Shown one piece after another: positions 8,530-19,300 of a stretch of DNA of 64,000 bases. The first letter of the stretch is position 1, and the number at the start of each line of letters is the position of its first letter. The position numbers and the translations under genes are program-made. The notes below the pieces were generated by a model that did not search any database, was not told the origin of the DNA, and worked only from the letters and a program-made list of their open reading frames with translations. Origin of the DNA: Thetidibacter halocola (GTDB lineage Bacteria; Pseudomonadota; Alphaproteobacteria; Rhodobacterales; Rhodobacteraceae); assembly GCF_018224955.1 (NCBI RefSeq), contig NZ_JAGTUU010000013.1, positions 1 to 64,000 on the forward strand. The letters run 5' to 3'.

Positions 8530-8548
8530 CCGCACGCGCGTCGTGCGG
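8530..8548. terminator. hairpin between convergent genes
   Basis: A 7-bp perfect stem (CCGCACG / CGTGCGG, loop CGCGT) followed by GCTTTCG lies in the 189-base gap between the convergent glycerate kinase and monooxygenase genes. A second hairpin-prone stretch, CCCTCC...GGGAGGG, lies just upstream (about 8491-8510). No gene is seen in the gap. The T-tract is poor, so the efficiency is unclear. Confidence 0.4.
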
Positions 8549-8617
8549 GCTTTCGAGATAAAGCGCTGACCACGAGGGTTGCGACGCGCCCACCCAGGGT
8601 CGGGCGCGGCCCTCCGC

Positions 8618-9895
8618 TCAGACAGCGGCCCTTGCCCCCTCGGGGATCATCCTCGGCGCCTCGTTCAGCTTGTCCCGGGCAAAGCCCGCCGCGCGCTTGT
8701 AATCCGCCATGAAGGCCGCGCGCTCTGCGGCCGGGATCACCGCGTCGATGTTGTCAAAGACCCCGCCGCAGCGCTGGTCCACGAGGTTCAGCAACCCGAA
8801 CGGCCCCGCGCCACGGTTGCGCAGCACCAGTTGCCCGACCGGCCCGGCGAGTTGCGCATCATACGCCTCAAGCGCTTGTGGCGTGACGCCGTGGGTCAGC
8901 ATCGCGGCACCCAGCGTGCGGGCATCCATGATGGCCTGCGACGCCCCGTTGGAACCGGTGGGATACATGGCATGGGCGGCGTCCCCCAGCAGCGCCACGC
9001 GCCCGTCGATCCATGTAGGGATCGGGTCGCGGTCGATCATCGGGTTGCGATACGCAACGTCCGCGCCGCGCAGCAGGGCAGGGACGTCGAGCCAGTCGTA
9101 GCGGAAGGCGTCGAAATGATGGGCAAAGCTGTCGATCGGCACAGGCTGGAACCAGCCGGCATCCTTCCAGCCGTGGGAAGGATCGACGGTCAGTTCGGCG
9201 ATCCAGTTGATCTGGGCCAGGCCGTCGGCGTCCGGATGCGAGATCGGGTAGATGACCATCCGGTGCTCATGCGTGCCGAGACCGATGAAGGACGACCCGG
9301 TGCGGATCGGTTTCGCCCGCGTGGTGCCCCGCCACATGATCGCGCCGCCCCAGTGTATGGGCGGCTGATCCGGATGCATCTGCGCGCGGATGGGGGAATG
9401 GATGCCCTCGGCCCCGATCAGCAGGGTTCCGGTCATCTCTGCCGGTCCTTCCGGCGTGCGCAGCTGGACGGTCACGCCATCCGGGCCGTTTCGATAGCCC
9501 GTGACCTCTGTCGCGGTGCGTAGGGCGTCCGGGCCGGCGCGGTGGCGGAACACGTCCATCAGCAGCATGTGGAAGCGCCCGCGATGAGCGGCGTATTGCG
9601 GCCAGCGATACCCGGCCTCCAGCCCGCGCGGCTCGGCAAAGATGTCGTTGCCGTTCAGGCCCACCAGCGCCCATTCACGGGCGGGCAGGCCGACCGTGTC
9701 CAGCCTGTCTGCGCCCAGGCCAAGGTCGAAAAGCTCGCGCACGGCGTTGGGTTGCAGGTTGATCCCGACGCCCAGCGGCTTCGGCTCGCGGACCTTTTCG
9801 AAGACCACGCAGGGCACGCCGACCTGGTGCAGGGTCAGCGCGGTGACCAGTCCGCCAATCCCGCCGCCGGCGATCATCACCAGGGGGTGCGTCAT
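8618..9895 (-). CDS. FAD-dependent aromatic-ring monooxygenase (PhzS-like, group A flavoprotein)
   Basis: This 425-residue flavoprotein has an N-terminal dinucleotide fold (AGGGIGG at residues 9-15) and the family's LGVGINLQPNAV segment. The C-terminal FAD-ribityl motif reads GDAAHAMYPTGSNGASQA. The overall pattern, including GVGINLQPNAV, HRGRFHM, GAEGIHSPIR and IMWRGTT, is closest in memory to PhzS-type monooxygenases, which use NAD(P)H and O2 to hydroxylate an aromatic ring. It is the last gene of a four-gene minus-strand operon, 13 bases after the amidohydrolase. The context suggests ring hydroxylation or hydroxylative decarboxylation of an aromatic acid; the substrate is unknown. Confidence 0.85.
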   Translation of the reverse strand: MTHPLVMIAGGGIGGLVTALTLHQVGVPCVVFEKVREPKPLGVGINLQPNAVRELFDLGLGADRLDTVGLPAREWALVGLNGNDIFAEPRGLEAGYRWPQYAAHRGRFHMLLMDVFRHRAGPDALRTATEVTGYRNGPDGVTVQLRTPEGPAEMTGTLLIGAEGIHSPIRAQMHPDQPPIHWGGAIMWRGTTRAKPIRTGSSFIGLGTHEHRMVIYPISHPDADGLAQINWIAELTVDPSHGWKDAGWFQPVPIDSFAHHFDAFRYDWLDVPALLRGADVAYRNPMIDRDPIPTWIDGRVALLGDAAHAMYPTGSNGASQAIMDARTLGAAMLTHGVTPQALEAYDAQLAGPVGQLVLRNRGAGPFGLLNLVDQRCGGVFDNIDAVIPAAERAAFMADYKRAAGFARDKLNEAPRMIPEGARAAV

Positions 9896-9908
9896 GTGCG
9901 GATCTCCG

Positions 9909-10790
9909 TCACAGCTTCAGAAGCCGACGAGCGTTTTCTTTGAGAATCAATGGCTTGACCTCATCCTTTATGCTGATCGTGTCGAAATCCGCCAGCCAGC
10001 GGTCAGGCGTGATGGCGGGCCAGTCCGAGCCGAATAGCATCTTCCTCTTCAGGATCGAGTTGGCGTAATGCACGAAGATCGGCGGGAAGTATTTCGGGCT
10101 CCAGCCGGACATGTCGATATAGACGTTGGGCTTGTGCTGGGCGACCATCAGACCCTCTTCGGTCCAGGGAAAGGACGGATGGGCGAGGACGATGGGCGTG
10201 TCGGGGAAATCCACCGCCACGTCGTCGACATGCACGGGGTTGGAGTATTTCAGCCGCATTCCCATGCCGCCGCGCATCCCCGATCCCACGCCGGTCTGCC
10301 CGGTGTGGAACAGCATGATCGCGCCTTCCTCTGCGATCGCCTCATAGAGAGGATAGGCCCAGCGGTCGTTCGGGTAGAAACCCTGCATGGTCGGGTGGAA
10401 CTTGAACCCGCGCACGCCGAAGTCGCGCACCAGCCGCCGCGCCTCGCGGGCGCCGGCCTTGCCCTTGGCGGGGTCGATGCTGGCGAAGGGGATCAGGATG
10501 TCGTCGTTCTCGGCGGCGATCTGCGCGACTTCCTCGTTTGAATAGCGGCGAAAGCCGGTTTCGCGCTCGGCATCGACGGGAAAGATCACGGCGCCGATCC
10601 GGCGTTCGCGGAAATACTGCGCGGTTTGCTGGACGCTGGGCAACATGCCATCGGCGCCTGCGGGGTTGCGGAAGTATTTCGCCATGCCGGCCTGGAAGTC
10701 GTCATAGCCGTCGTCGCGCGGACCGCAGCAGGGTTCCTCGGCATGGGTGTGGAAATCGATGGCGACCAGGTCGTCGAGGTTCAGGGGCAT
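9909..10790 (-). CDS. amidohydrolase-family (amidohydrolase 2) metal-dependent hydrolase or decarboxylase
   Basis: This 293-residue TIM-barrel metalloenzyme has H14-x-H16 (DFHTHAEE), a histidine in FKFHPTMQGF, another in LAHPSFPW and the catalytic aspartate in FGSDWPA. All metal ligands expected for the ACMSD/resorcylate-decarboxylase group are therefore present. Members decarboxylate or hydrolyse aromatic or dicarboxylic metabolites. The start overlaps the end of the MarR gene by 10 bases, so the two are coupled. Together with the downstream monooxygenase and upstream crotonase it fits an aromatic or CoA-ester breakdown route. Which reaction it performs cannot be told from sequence alone. 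Confidence 0.85.
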   Translation of the reverse strand: MPLNLDDLVAIDFHTHAEEPCCGPRDDGYDDFQAGMAKYFRNPAGADGMLPSVQQTAQYFRERRIGAVIFPVDAERETGFRRYSNEEVAQIAAENDDILIPFASIDPAKGKAGAREARRLVRDFGVRGFKFHPTMQGFYPNDRWAYPLYEAIAEEGAIMLFHTGQTGVGSGMRGGMGMRLKYSNPVHVDDVAVDFPDTPIVLAHPSFPWTEEGLMVAQHKPNVYIDMSGWSPKYFPPIFVHYANSILKRKMLFGSDWPAITPDRWLADFDTISIKDEVKPLILKENARRLLKL

Positions 10791-11248
10791 GGCGTGTCGG
10801 GCTCCTTCAGGCCGATATGCTTGCGCAGCAGGCGTTTCAGGGTGGTGGTCTCGTCCGGCGTCAGGCGGGCGGTTTCGCGCGGCTGTTGGGTGTCGAAGGC
10901 GGGGCGCAGGGCGGCGACGCGGGCGTGGCCGGTGTCGGTCAGCCAGAGTTCGACGGCGCGGCGGTCGTCCTGAGGCACGGTGCGGGACACGAGGCCGTCA
11001 CGTTCCATCGCACGGACCATCTTGGTCATGTGCGCGCGCTTGATCGTCAGGGCGCGGGCCAGCACGCCCTGGCGGATGCCTGGGTTGGCCGACAGGACCA
11101 GCAGCACGGAAAGTTCACCAGGATGCACGTCCAGCCCGGCCATCCCGTCGAAGAAATCGGCGAAGGCGCGCAGTTGCGACAGCCGCAGCAGAAAGCCCAG
11201 GCTTTCGGACAGCGGGCCGTAGTCGACGCTGTCCGGGAGGTCAGTCAT
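10781..11248 (-). CDS. MarR-family transcriptional regulator
   Basis: This 155-residue winged-helix regulator starts at the ATG at 11248 (MTDLPDSVDYG), overlapping the crotonase stop by 8 bases. The helix-turn-helix spans about residues 50-85 (IRQGVLARALTIKRAHMTKMVRAME), and the wing carries the family hallmark DDRRAVELWLT. MarR proteins usually repress a neighbouring catabolic operon and are released by a phenolic or CoA-thioester ligand. Encoded inside the operon it probably controls, it likely acts at the divergent promoter region 12030-12127. A frame extension upstream of 11248 exists but runs into the crotonase gene. Confidence 0.9.
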   Translation of the reverse strand: MTDLPDSVDYGPLSESLGFLLRLSQLRAFADFFDGMAGLDVHPGELSVLLVLSANPGIRQGVLARALTIKRAHMTKMVRAMERDGLVSRTVPQDDRRAVELWLTDTGHARVAALRPAFDTQQPRETARLTPDETTTLKRLLRKHIGLKEPDTPCP

Positions 11249-12029
11249 CGCCGGGCGCCTTGACCCGTGCGGCGCGCTTTTCGAGGAAATCGCGCAGGCG
11301 CTGCTGCGCATCCTCGGTCATGCTGGCCAGCGAGGCGACCATGCTTTCGGTGAACAGCCCGTCCTCGGACGACATGTCGGCAATGCGGGGCAGGGCGTTG
11401 ATGATGGCGTAATTGGTGAATTGCGCGTTCTCGGCGATCCGTTCGGCCAGGCGCATGGCGTGGTCCAGCGCCTGGCCTTCGGGAACCACATGGGTCACGC
11501 CGCCCCAGCGTTCCATGTCTTCGGCATCCAGAACGCGCCCCGTGAGCATCATGTCGGCCATGCGCGCCGGTCCGATCAGCCGCGCGATGCGCACCGACCC
11601 GCCGCCGCCGACAAAGATGCCGCGGCTTCCCTCGGGCAGGGCGAAGAAGGCGGTGCTGTCGGCCACGCGCAGATGGGTCGAGGCCGCCAGTTCCAGCCCG
11701 CCGCCCACCGCCGCGCCGGAAATCGCGCTGACGAAGGGGATCGTGCCGCGTTCGATCCGGTCGAAGGCCTCGTGCCAGCGGCGCGAGCCGAGCACCGCCT
11801 CGAACAGCGGTTTCTCGGAATGCTCGGACAGGTCCAGCCCGGCGCAGAAATGCGGCCCGTGGCCAAAGATCACGCCGGCCCGCGCCTCGCGTCCGGCGCG
11901 GATCGCCGCCGCCTCGAGCGCATCGATGACCGCGTCGGAGACCGCGTTACGCTTGGCCGCGCGGTTCAGGCCGATCCGCGCGACGGCGCCGTGCAGTTCG
12001 TAGGTGACGAGCGTTCCGGTATCGGCCAT
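11241..12029 (-). CDS. enoyl-CoA hydratase/isomerase (crotonase) family protein
   Basis: This 262-residue crotonase-fold protein has the oxyanion-hole segments HFCAGLDLSEH and ISGAAVGGGLELAAS. Both positions matching the catalytic glutamates of enoyl-CoA hydratase are kept: the Glu of GGGLELA and that of ALPEGSRGIF. Hydratase or hydratase-lyase activity on an acyl-CoA is therefore plausible. The ATG at 12029 (MADTGTLVTYEL) is chosen because it matches the family start; the frame upstream crosses the divergent intergenic region. It is the first gene of a minus-strand operon with a MarR regulator, an amidohydrolase and a flavin monooxygenase. The exact acyl-CoA is unknown. Confidence 0.9.
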   Translation of the reverse strand: MADTGTLVTYELHGAVARIGLNRAAKRNAVSDAVIDALEAAAIRAGREARAGVIFGHGPHFCAGLDLSEHSEKPLFEAVLGSRRWHEAFDRIERGTIPFVSAISGAAVGGGLELAASTHLRVADSTAFFALPEGSRGIFVGGGGSVRIARLIGPARMADMMLTGRVLDAEDMERWGGVTHVVPEGQALDHAMRLAERIAENAQFTNYAIINALPRIADMSSEDGLFTESMVASLASMTEDAQQRLRDFLEKRAARVKAPGDD

Positions 12030-12055
12030 CCTGACCCCGAGGCAATGCGCGAAGA

Positions 12056-12073
12056 TTGTATCCCAGTAAACAA
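12056..12073. promoter_or_regulatory. candidate MarR operator in the divergent promoter region
   Basis: The imperfect palindrome TTGTATCCCAGTAAACAA has 5 of 6 arm positions complementary, with arms TTGTAT and AAACAA. It lies 27 bases upstream of the crotonase start and 55 bases before the divergent O-methyltransferase. It is the most A+T-rich, symmetric element in this 98-base gap, so a MarR dimer binding here could control both directions. This is inferred from symmetry and position only. Confidence 0.4.
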
Positions 12074-12127
12074 GATGCCGGAACCGCGTCAACCGCGGCG
12101 TCTCTTGCCGCGAGGACGAAAGCCGGG

Positions 12128-13168
12128 ATGACCCCGCCCGATACCCTGCCCTTCGGGGCCGAAGATGCCTTTCTGACCGACCTCTCGGGCGTGGCCGCGT
12201 TGCGCGAGGCGGTGGCGCTCGGGCTGATCGATGCGCTGGAGGACCGACGCGACGCGGCCGCACTGGCGCAGCGGCTGGGCGTGCCCGAGCGTGGCTTGCG
12301 CCTGTTGCTTCTGATGCTGGAGGATGCGGGGGTCATCGCCGGGGGCGGGTTGACCGAGGGTTTCGCGGCAGTCTGGGACACGCGCCGGTTCGTGCTCTGC
12401 GCCAAGCTGGAGTTCCTGCACCGCGCCGCGCTGGACGTGGGCGAGGATTTGCACGGGCTCTTGTTCGACCTGCGCGGGTTCCAGGCGCGGGCACGGACCT
12501 TTGGCTTTTTCCGATATGACCGGGCGCTGGACGTGTCGGATGCGGCGCTGGCGGCCAGCCGCCCCTGGGTCGATTACGTCACCGCCCTGTCGCTGACCGA
12601 GACGCCGCACCTGCTGCCAGCGATCGACCTGGGCGGGGCGCGACGCCTGCTGGAGATCGGTGGCAATACCGGCGTGCTGTCAGAAGCGCTGCTGGAGCGC
12701 GACCCTGGCTTGACCGCGGCGGTGCTGGACCTTCCCGCCGTCTGCGCGCTGGGACGGCAGCGCATGGCCGGGCGCCCGGCGGAGGCGCGGCTGCGCTTTG
12801 TCGCGGGGGATGCGCGGCAGGAGCCCTGGCCCGGCCCGGCCGACGCGATCCTGTTCAAGTCGGTGCTGCATGACTGGCCCGAGGCCGAGATGCGGCAGTT
12901 CCTGTCCCGCGCAGCCGCGCGGCTGGCACCGGGCGGGCGCCTCGTGATCTGCGAACGCATCCCGATGGAGGATGCGGCGCCACCCTTTCCGCTGTGGATG
13001 CTGGCCAACCTGGTCTTTGCGCCCTTCTACCGGGCGCCGCAGGTCTACGCCGATATCCTGTCAGGTCTCGGGTTGGTCCCCGAGCCCCCCAAAAGAGTCG
13101 ATCTGGACCTGCCTTTCGCCGTTCTGGCTGCGCGGAAACCGGTCGAGGGTTCGTCTGGCTCTTTCTAA
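12128..13168 (+). CDS. SAM-dependent O-methyltransferase (methyltransferase_2 family)
   Basis: This 346-residue class I O-methyltransferase has an N-terminal winged-helix dimerisation domain (about residues 15-80: VAALREAVALGLIDAL, LAQRLGVPERGLRLLLLML). The SAM core carries LLEIGGNTGVLS as motif I and VLHDWPEAEMRQFL, with the catalytic-type histidine before DW. ARLAPGGRLVICERIPMED follows. Relatives methylate hydroxyls on small molecules such as carotenoids, indoles or polyketides. The ATG at 12128 gives the best family start; the frame is open back to 12056 but that would overlap the divergent promoter. It is divergent from the crotonase operon. Confidence 0.85.
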   Translation: MTPPDTLPFGAEDAFLTDLSGVAALREAVALGLIDALEDRRDAAALAQRLGVPERGLRLLLLMLEDAGVIAGGGLTEGFAAVWDTRRFVLCAKLEFLHRAALDVGEDLHGLLFDLRGFQARARTFGFFRYDRALDVSDAALAASRPWVDYVTALSLTETPHLLPAIDLGGARRLLEIGGNTGVLSEALLERDPGLTAAVLDLPAVCALGRQRMAGRPAEARLRFVAGDARQEPWPGPADAILFKSVLHDWPEAEMRQFLSRAAARLAPGGRLVICERIPMEDAAPPFPLWMLANLVFAPFYRAPQVYADILSGLGLVPEPPKRVDLDLPFAVLAARKPVEGSSGSF

Positions 13169-13174
13169 CCATGT

Positions 13175-13199
13175 GAGACGCAACAGATTTTTTCGTCTC
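13175..13199 (+). terminator. inverted repeat after the O-methyltransferase gene
   Basis: GAGACG (13175-13180) and CGTCTC (13194-13199) form a 6-bp stem whose loop contains a run of six or seven T. It starts 6 bases after the stop codon. The T-run lies in the loop rather than after the stem, so termination is plausible but not typical. Confidence 0.35.
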
Positions 13200-13225
13200 C
13201 GAGAAAGATAAATCAGGTGAACGAA

Positions 13226-13242
13226 ACGTTACCTCACGTTAC
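13226..13242 (+). promoter_or_regulatory. 10-bp-spaced direct repeat upstream of the giant gene
   Basis: Two copies of ACGTTAC (13226-13232 and 13236-13242) sit exactly 10 bases apart, one DNA turn, about 80 bases before the giant gene's ATG. This geometry is typical for a regulator that binds two adjacent half-sites on one DNA face. The 145-base gap also has a small hairpin, GGCGT-tttcc-ACGCC (about 13281-13295). No sure -35/-10 pair was found. Confidence 0.4.
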
Positions 13243-13313
13243 GGTGGTGGAGCGAACAGCCCGATCAACCGGGGAACTTTGGCGTTTTCCACGCCATTGA
13301 AGGGATTGCTGAC

Positions 13314-16300
13314 ATGTCTTACCCCTTTGATTTCAAGGCCTTTTCCAAGGCCGAGCGCGTTGGCGGCCTGTTGCCGCGATGGATGCGCAGACGGTTGCAG
13401 CACCTGACCCGTCGGGGTCAATACCAGCCGGACTCCTCGGTCCGGTTCGAACCGCTCGAACCCAGATTGTTGCTGTCTGCGGACCCAATCACGGTCGATC
13501 TGACCGCAATGGATCCATCCGCGCAGGACCACGACGTTCTGATCCGGATGATCGAAGAGACTGAAACGACGCAGTCCGAATCAATCACGGTACAGCGTGT
13601 CGAGATCCTGGACCGCAGCAGCGGCGCGCGGGTCACGCTGGGTGATCTTGGCAGCTTCTCCTTCCTCAACGTCATCGGTGGCAGCGGTGACGACGTGGTT
13701 GGCGTGGATGCGGGTTCGTTCGGCGGCCAGGCCATGCCCGAGATCCGCATCGACGGGCGCGACGGCGCCGACCGGGTGTTCGCACAAGGCGCCGACGATA
13801 CCGAATGGAACGTGCTGGCCGACAACGCCGGCACCGCGAGCGGCGGCGTCAACCTGGCCTTCGAGAATGTCGAGACGCTGCAAGGCGCGGCCGGCAACGA
13901 GGACACCTTCGTCGTCCACAACCTGTCGCGGATCGACGGTGGCGTGATCGGCGGTGACGGCGGGTTCGACACGCTGGTGTTCGAAGGCGGCAGCGGATCT
14001 GCCATCTCGATCCCGCGCGACGCGAATTCCGGCTCGATCCTCAAGGACAATTATCACTACGTCTATTCCGGCCTCGAGCCGCTTTTCGAGAACACGCCGC
14101 TTGCGTCCTACGAATTCCAGGGGACGGGCGGGGCGGACACTGTCAGCCTGACGCAGCTCTCGCCGGGGAGGCTGCACGTCCAGGAGGATACCGCCGATTT
14201 CGAACGCACCGAGTTCGCGATTTCCGGCGCCACCAATTCCATCTTTCTCAATTTCGGACAGGAAGACACTGTCACCATTTCGGGGGCGCTGAACCTCGGC
14301 AGTTCCAACCTGGTGATTTCCGCAGGGACGATCATCGTCGATACCGGCGCCACTGTCACCGGCACCGGCAACATCACGCTGCTGGCGACCGCCAGCTATA
14401 CCAACGCCGCCAGCCCCATCCTGCCGATCGCGGCCGTTGGCATCGCGCAGACGCCGACCGCGGCGATCACCGTCCTGGGTGATCTGAACACCACGGGCGC
14501 CATCCGCATCGAGGCGAAGGCCCTGGCCGACATCGACTTGACGCTGGGCGAGGGTCTGATCGCCGACACGCTGATGGAGGACGGCACGACGCTGGGCGGC
14601 TTCACCGGGATCTCGGTGGATGCCAGCGCCACGGTGAGCATCGGCGCCGACGCCGACATCATCGCCGGCTCGCTGCTGGTCGAGGCGCTGTCCGACGTTC
14701 AGGTCGATGCCACCGTCGCCGAGGTGACGGGCATCATGTTCAACCTGACCGACATCGACAACACCACGCTGGTCGACATCGCTCATGGCGCGCTGATCGA
14801 CGTGGGCAGTGCTGCGGTCACGGGCGAGACCGGCGAAAGCGTGGTGATCCGCGCGCTGGATACCTCTGCCGTCGACTACACGATCGACAATGCCGTGGGC
14901 GCCCTGCTGCTGCCGATCCCGTCGCTGATGGACGCGATCCTGAGCAAGATCAGCCTGTCGCGCGACACCAGCGTGGAACTGGGCGGCGCGGCCGCCAGCC
15001 TTGACGCGACCTTCCTCGATTCCGAGGGCGCCGTGACGATCGCCGCGCTGAACGAGGGCGGTATCGCCAACCGGATTCTGCCCGCCACCTACGACACCAA
15101 CCCCGAACCGGGCCTGCGCATCAAGGACGTCACCCTGACCCAGGGCGACACCGTGGTGCTGGCCGACGGCTATTCCAAGGGCGGCCTGTCGAACGGCGTA
15201 TACCGGTGGCAGGGTGTCACCGGCACGATCGTCGACCTGTACAACGAGAACTACTTTGCCGGCGCGCTTGCCGGGGAATGGGCCTATCTGGGCCAGAAGG
15301 GCCTTGTCGATTTCTTCGGCATCGCGGGCACCACGCTGGACGACTCCGCCGAGGTCGATATCGACCGGGTACGGATCGGCGGCGCCTCTGTCACCGTGGA
15401 CGCGGGCAATGCCGGCGCCAGCGAGACCATCGCCAAGCTGAGCTATGTCTCGCTGTCGGGCGGGGTCCTGGCCACCGTGGACAATGCCGAGCTGATCTCG
15501 GACGCGGGCGACGTGTCCGTCGCCGCATGGGACCGGTCCGTGTCGATTTCCGAGGCGCGGTCGCTGGCGTCGGATTTCGACGAGGAAGGGTCGAGCGCGC
15601 GTGACAGCGCCAGCCTGTCGTCCTTCGGCACCAGCCCGCTGGGCTTTGCCGTCGACATCACCTTTGCCGTCAACCAGTACGAGCGCGCGATCCGCGCCTC
15701 TGTCACCGGGTCCAGGCTGGACGCCACCGGCGGCGGTGTCAGCGTCACCGCGACGCAGGATTTCGAACTGGGCGCCTATCACGAGGCGTCGGTCGCCTCG
15801 GTGCAGAACGATACGGTGGGCTGGGGCGGGTTCACCCTGGGCGGCACCTATGCCTCGAACCTGATCCGGGCCAACGTGACGGCAGAGGCCGTGACCTCGG
15901 ATCTCGACGCGAGCGGCAGCATCCTCATCGCGGCACAGGATACCAGCGGCATCGACGCACGCGCCGCGGCCGGCGCCAGCACGCAGGGCGGATCGACCTT
16001 TGCAGGGTCGGCCTCGATCGCGTTCAACGCCATCGGCCTGTCCAATGTCGAGCCCTTCTCGATCATCCTCGACGAATTGCTGGGCCTCGACGTGGTCGGG
16101 CTGTTCGTGGGCGATGCCGCCTGGGGCAACGTGATCGCCCGCGCCCATGCGACGGGCCTGGACGCCGATGGCGACATCACCATCCAGGCGCTGTCGGACG
16201 CGCAGATCAACGCCACCGTGTCGAGCGTCGCGGAAAGCGTCGCCTCGGCGGCCTATGGCTCGAACGGGCTGGCGGTGGGCGGCGTGCTGTCGCTGACGCG

Positions 16301-19300
16301 GATGAACCGCCAGGTCACGGCCGAGATCACCGGACAGACCTGGGCCGGGCAGATCACCCGCGCCGGCGGTTCCTTGCGGGTCGAGGCGAACGACCTGTCC
16401 TTCGTCAATTCAAACGTGCTGGTCGCCAACACCTCGTCCACCTCGAATGATGGCGGCGCGTCGGTGCTGGATGCGCTGGTGAACCGGCTGGCCGAGGCCG
16501 ACCATGACACTGCCGACGGTGGCACCGTCACGCTGAATTTCGGCGACACGGTGCGCGTGGGCGGCGACTGGCCCAGCGACCTGGGCGAGCGCGGCACGGT
16601 CTACCGCTATCTTGGCGACGACCCGCTGACAGTGAATTTCGACGAAGGCACCGTGGTCGGCGCCGATTTCGCCGATTTCGCGGCGCAGGGCTTTGCCAAT
16701 CTCGACTTCTGGAAGAACGACCTCGACGCCGACCTGATCCCCGAGGGCAACAACCTGACGCCGTCCGACAGCTCGGCGGTGGGCGCGGCCATCGTGATGA
16801 ACCAGCTGACGGTCGACGTGACCGCGCGCATCCAGGGCAGCACGGTGCGCAACGCCGCGACCGCGGTGGTGGTGATCGCCAGCAGCGCCGCGACCATCCG
16901 GTCGGAACTGGACATCAGCGCCAACAGCTCGGGCGGCAGCGTGTTCGGCGAGGGTCAGTCGATCTCGGGTTCTGGCATGGTTGCCTCGAACGTGCTGAAC
17001 GGCCTGGTCGAGGCGTTCATCGCCACGTCGACGGTGGTCGCCGATCCGGGCGACAGCATCGGCGACGTGACCGTCCAGGCGCTGAATGACATGGTCATCG
17101 AGGCGACGAACCGCAACGCGGTGACCTCGGGCGCGGAATCCTTCGTCTTTTCCATCGCGCTGAACACGATGGGCTGGGAGAACATCCTGGGCTTCCTGGG
17201 CAGCACGTTCCAGACGCTGCTGGGCGGGTTCAACCTGGAACAGGCCGGGGCCGAGCTTTCGGCGCGGATCGCCGACAGCCGGGTGACGTCCGATGGCCTT
17301 GTGACGGTCGAGGCGCTGGGGCGCTCTACCGTCGAGTCCTTCCTGACCAATTCGGCGACCACCGCGGCGTCCGCCTTCTTCAAGGCAGAGGCGGCCTCTT
17401 ATGCCGGGGTTCTGGCGGGCAACTACCTGTCCTCGCAGGTCGAGGCCTATGTCGAGGACAGGGTCGCCGGCGGCATGACGCGGGTGACCGGAGGGACCGG
17501 CGTGACCGTCGCTGCGGCGGACGAGGCAACGCTGAATTCCACCACCGAGCTGACGATCGAGAACAGCCTCGACAACAACGCGGGCGCGGGGATCATCAAC
17601 GACTTCCTCGGCAGCGTGAAGAATGACTATTCCTACACGACCAACTCGGGCACCAGGACACTGCGCTTTGGCGATCTCGTCTATGTCGCCAGCGACTATG
17701 CCGGGGGCACCGGCACGCCCGAGGGCGTGTATCAGTACATGGGCCCCTCGACCGGGACCAGCGTGAACCTGGGCGAGCAGAACTTTGACGATCTCGGCTT
17801 CTGGAAGCAGCTGAACACCGACAACGTCATTCCGTGGGAACTGTCCTACCTGGTGCTCGAATCCTCGTCGCTGGACAAGGCGAACGGCGACGACAACGCG
17901 TATTCGGTGCTGATCTCGCGCAGCGACGTCGTGGGCGGAGTCGATGCCTGGATCCGGGATGCCACGGTGACGTCCGGCGGCGACATCACGGTCAGCGCGG
18001 ACGAGGTCGCGACGCTCGAGGCGCGCGACTATTCCACAACCGAATCCTGGGGTGGCGCCGGCGGCACCCTGGTGACGAACAATCTCGTCAGCAAGGCCGC
18101 GGCCTATGTCGAGGATGCAACGGTCGATGCTCGCAACGCGGGCACGGGCGGCGGCGTCTTCGTGCTGGCCAACAACGCGGCGACGGTCATCGCCGAGGCC
18201 TTCTCGCGCTCGACCATCATCGAGGGGCAGTCGCTGGGCGGTGGCGCGGACGACGACAAGACCGCGGTTCCGGTCAACTTCGTCGTGGCGTTCAACGCGC
18301 TCGGCTATGAATCGGACAACCTTCTTGTCGACCTGCTGGAAGACCTGATTTCCATCGAGCAGTTCATCGACACCGAGTTCTCCTCGTTCTCGTCGGCGCA
18401 GGCCTGGATCGAGAACGCCGATGTCGATGCCGACGCGGCGGTGCAGGTGAAGGCCGACAACGCGTCCGACCTGACGGCGGTGATCGGCAACGAGCAGATC
18501 TCGGAGCAGGAAAACACGCTGGCCCTGACCGCCGCCGTGGGCGCGCAGGGCCAGGCGGGCGGGCTGCTGTTCGGCACCAACAAGGTTTCCGGCACGGCCG
18601 AGGCGTGGATCGGCGCCAACGGCGCGACGACCACCGTCGATGCCGGCGCGGGCGTGACCGTCGAGGCGCTGGACAGCGTCCGGCTGGACAGCCTCAGCAC
18701 GCTGACGGCGATCTCGTCGGCGAGCAACACTTTCACCGCGCTGACGCCGCTGGCCGAAGGGCTGGACCAGATCGACTTTACCTCGAACTCGGGCCTCCAG
18801 AACGTCAATGACGTCAGCGAACTGCCGGGGATGGCCGGCGTTCCGGGGACGGGAACCACGACGGGGTCCTTCGGCGCGATCTTTGACAGCCTGACCGGGC
18901 AGCTTTTGTCGGCGCCGGGCATGGGCAGTATCGTCTATGTCGATGACACCTATGCCTCCGACGCGGCGGCGCGCGGGCTGCGCTATGAATATGTCGGCGG
19001 GCCGCTTGCGGCGCCGATCGACCTGGGCGCGCAACTCTATTCCACCGACACGCTGAACTGGCGGCTGATCCAGGCCGCCGACTGGGCCGACCTGGCCTTT
19101 CCGGCGATCGGCAACATCCAGGACAGCAACAGCCGCGCCTTTGGCGGGCTCCTGGTGTTCAACGACCTGCGCGGCGGCGCCGATGCTCGGATCGACCATG
19201 CCAGCGTGACCGACACCGGCGGCGCGGCCAGCACCGGTATCGTCGTCAACGCCGAGGAACAGGCCGAGATGCTGGCCCGGATCGAGAACACCGTGTCCTC

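Noticed and set aside
13314-13420. Twin-arginine or Sec signal peptide at the start of the giant protein
   Set aside because: Arginines occur (MRRRLQ, TRRG) but no hydrophobic core follows and the twin-arginine consensus is not met.
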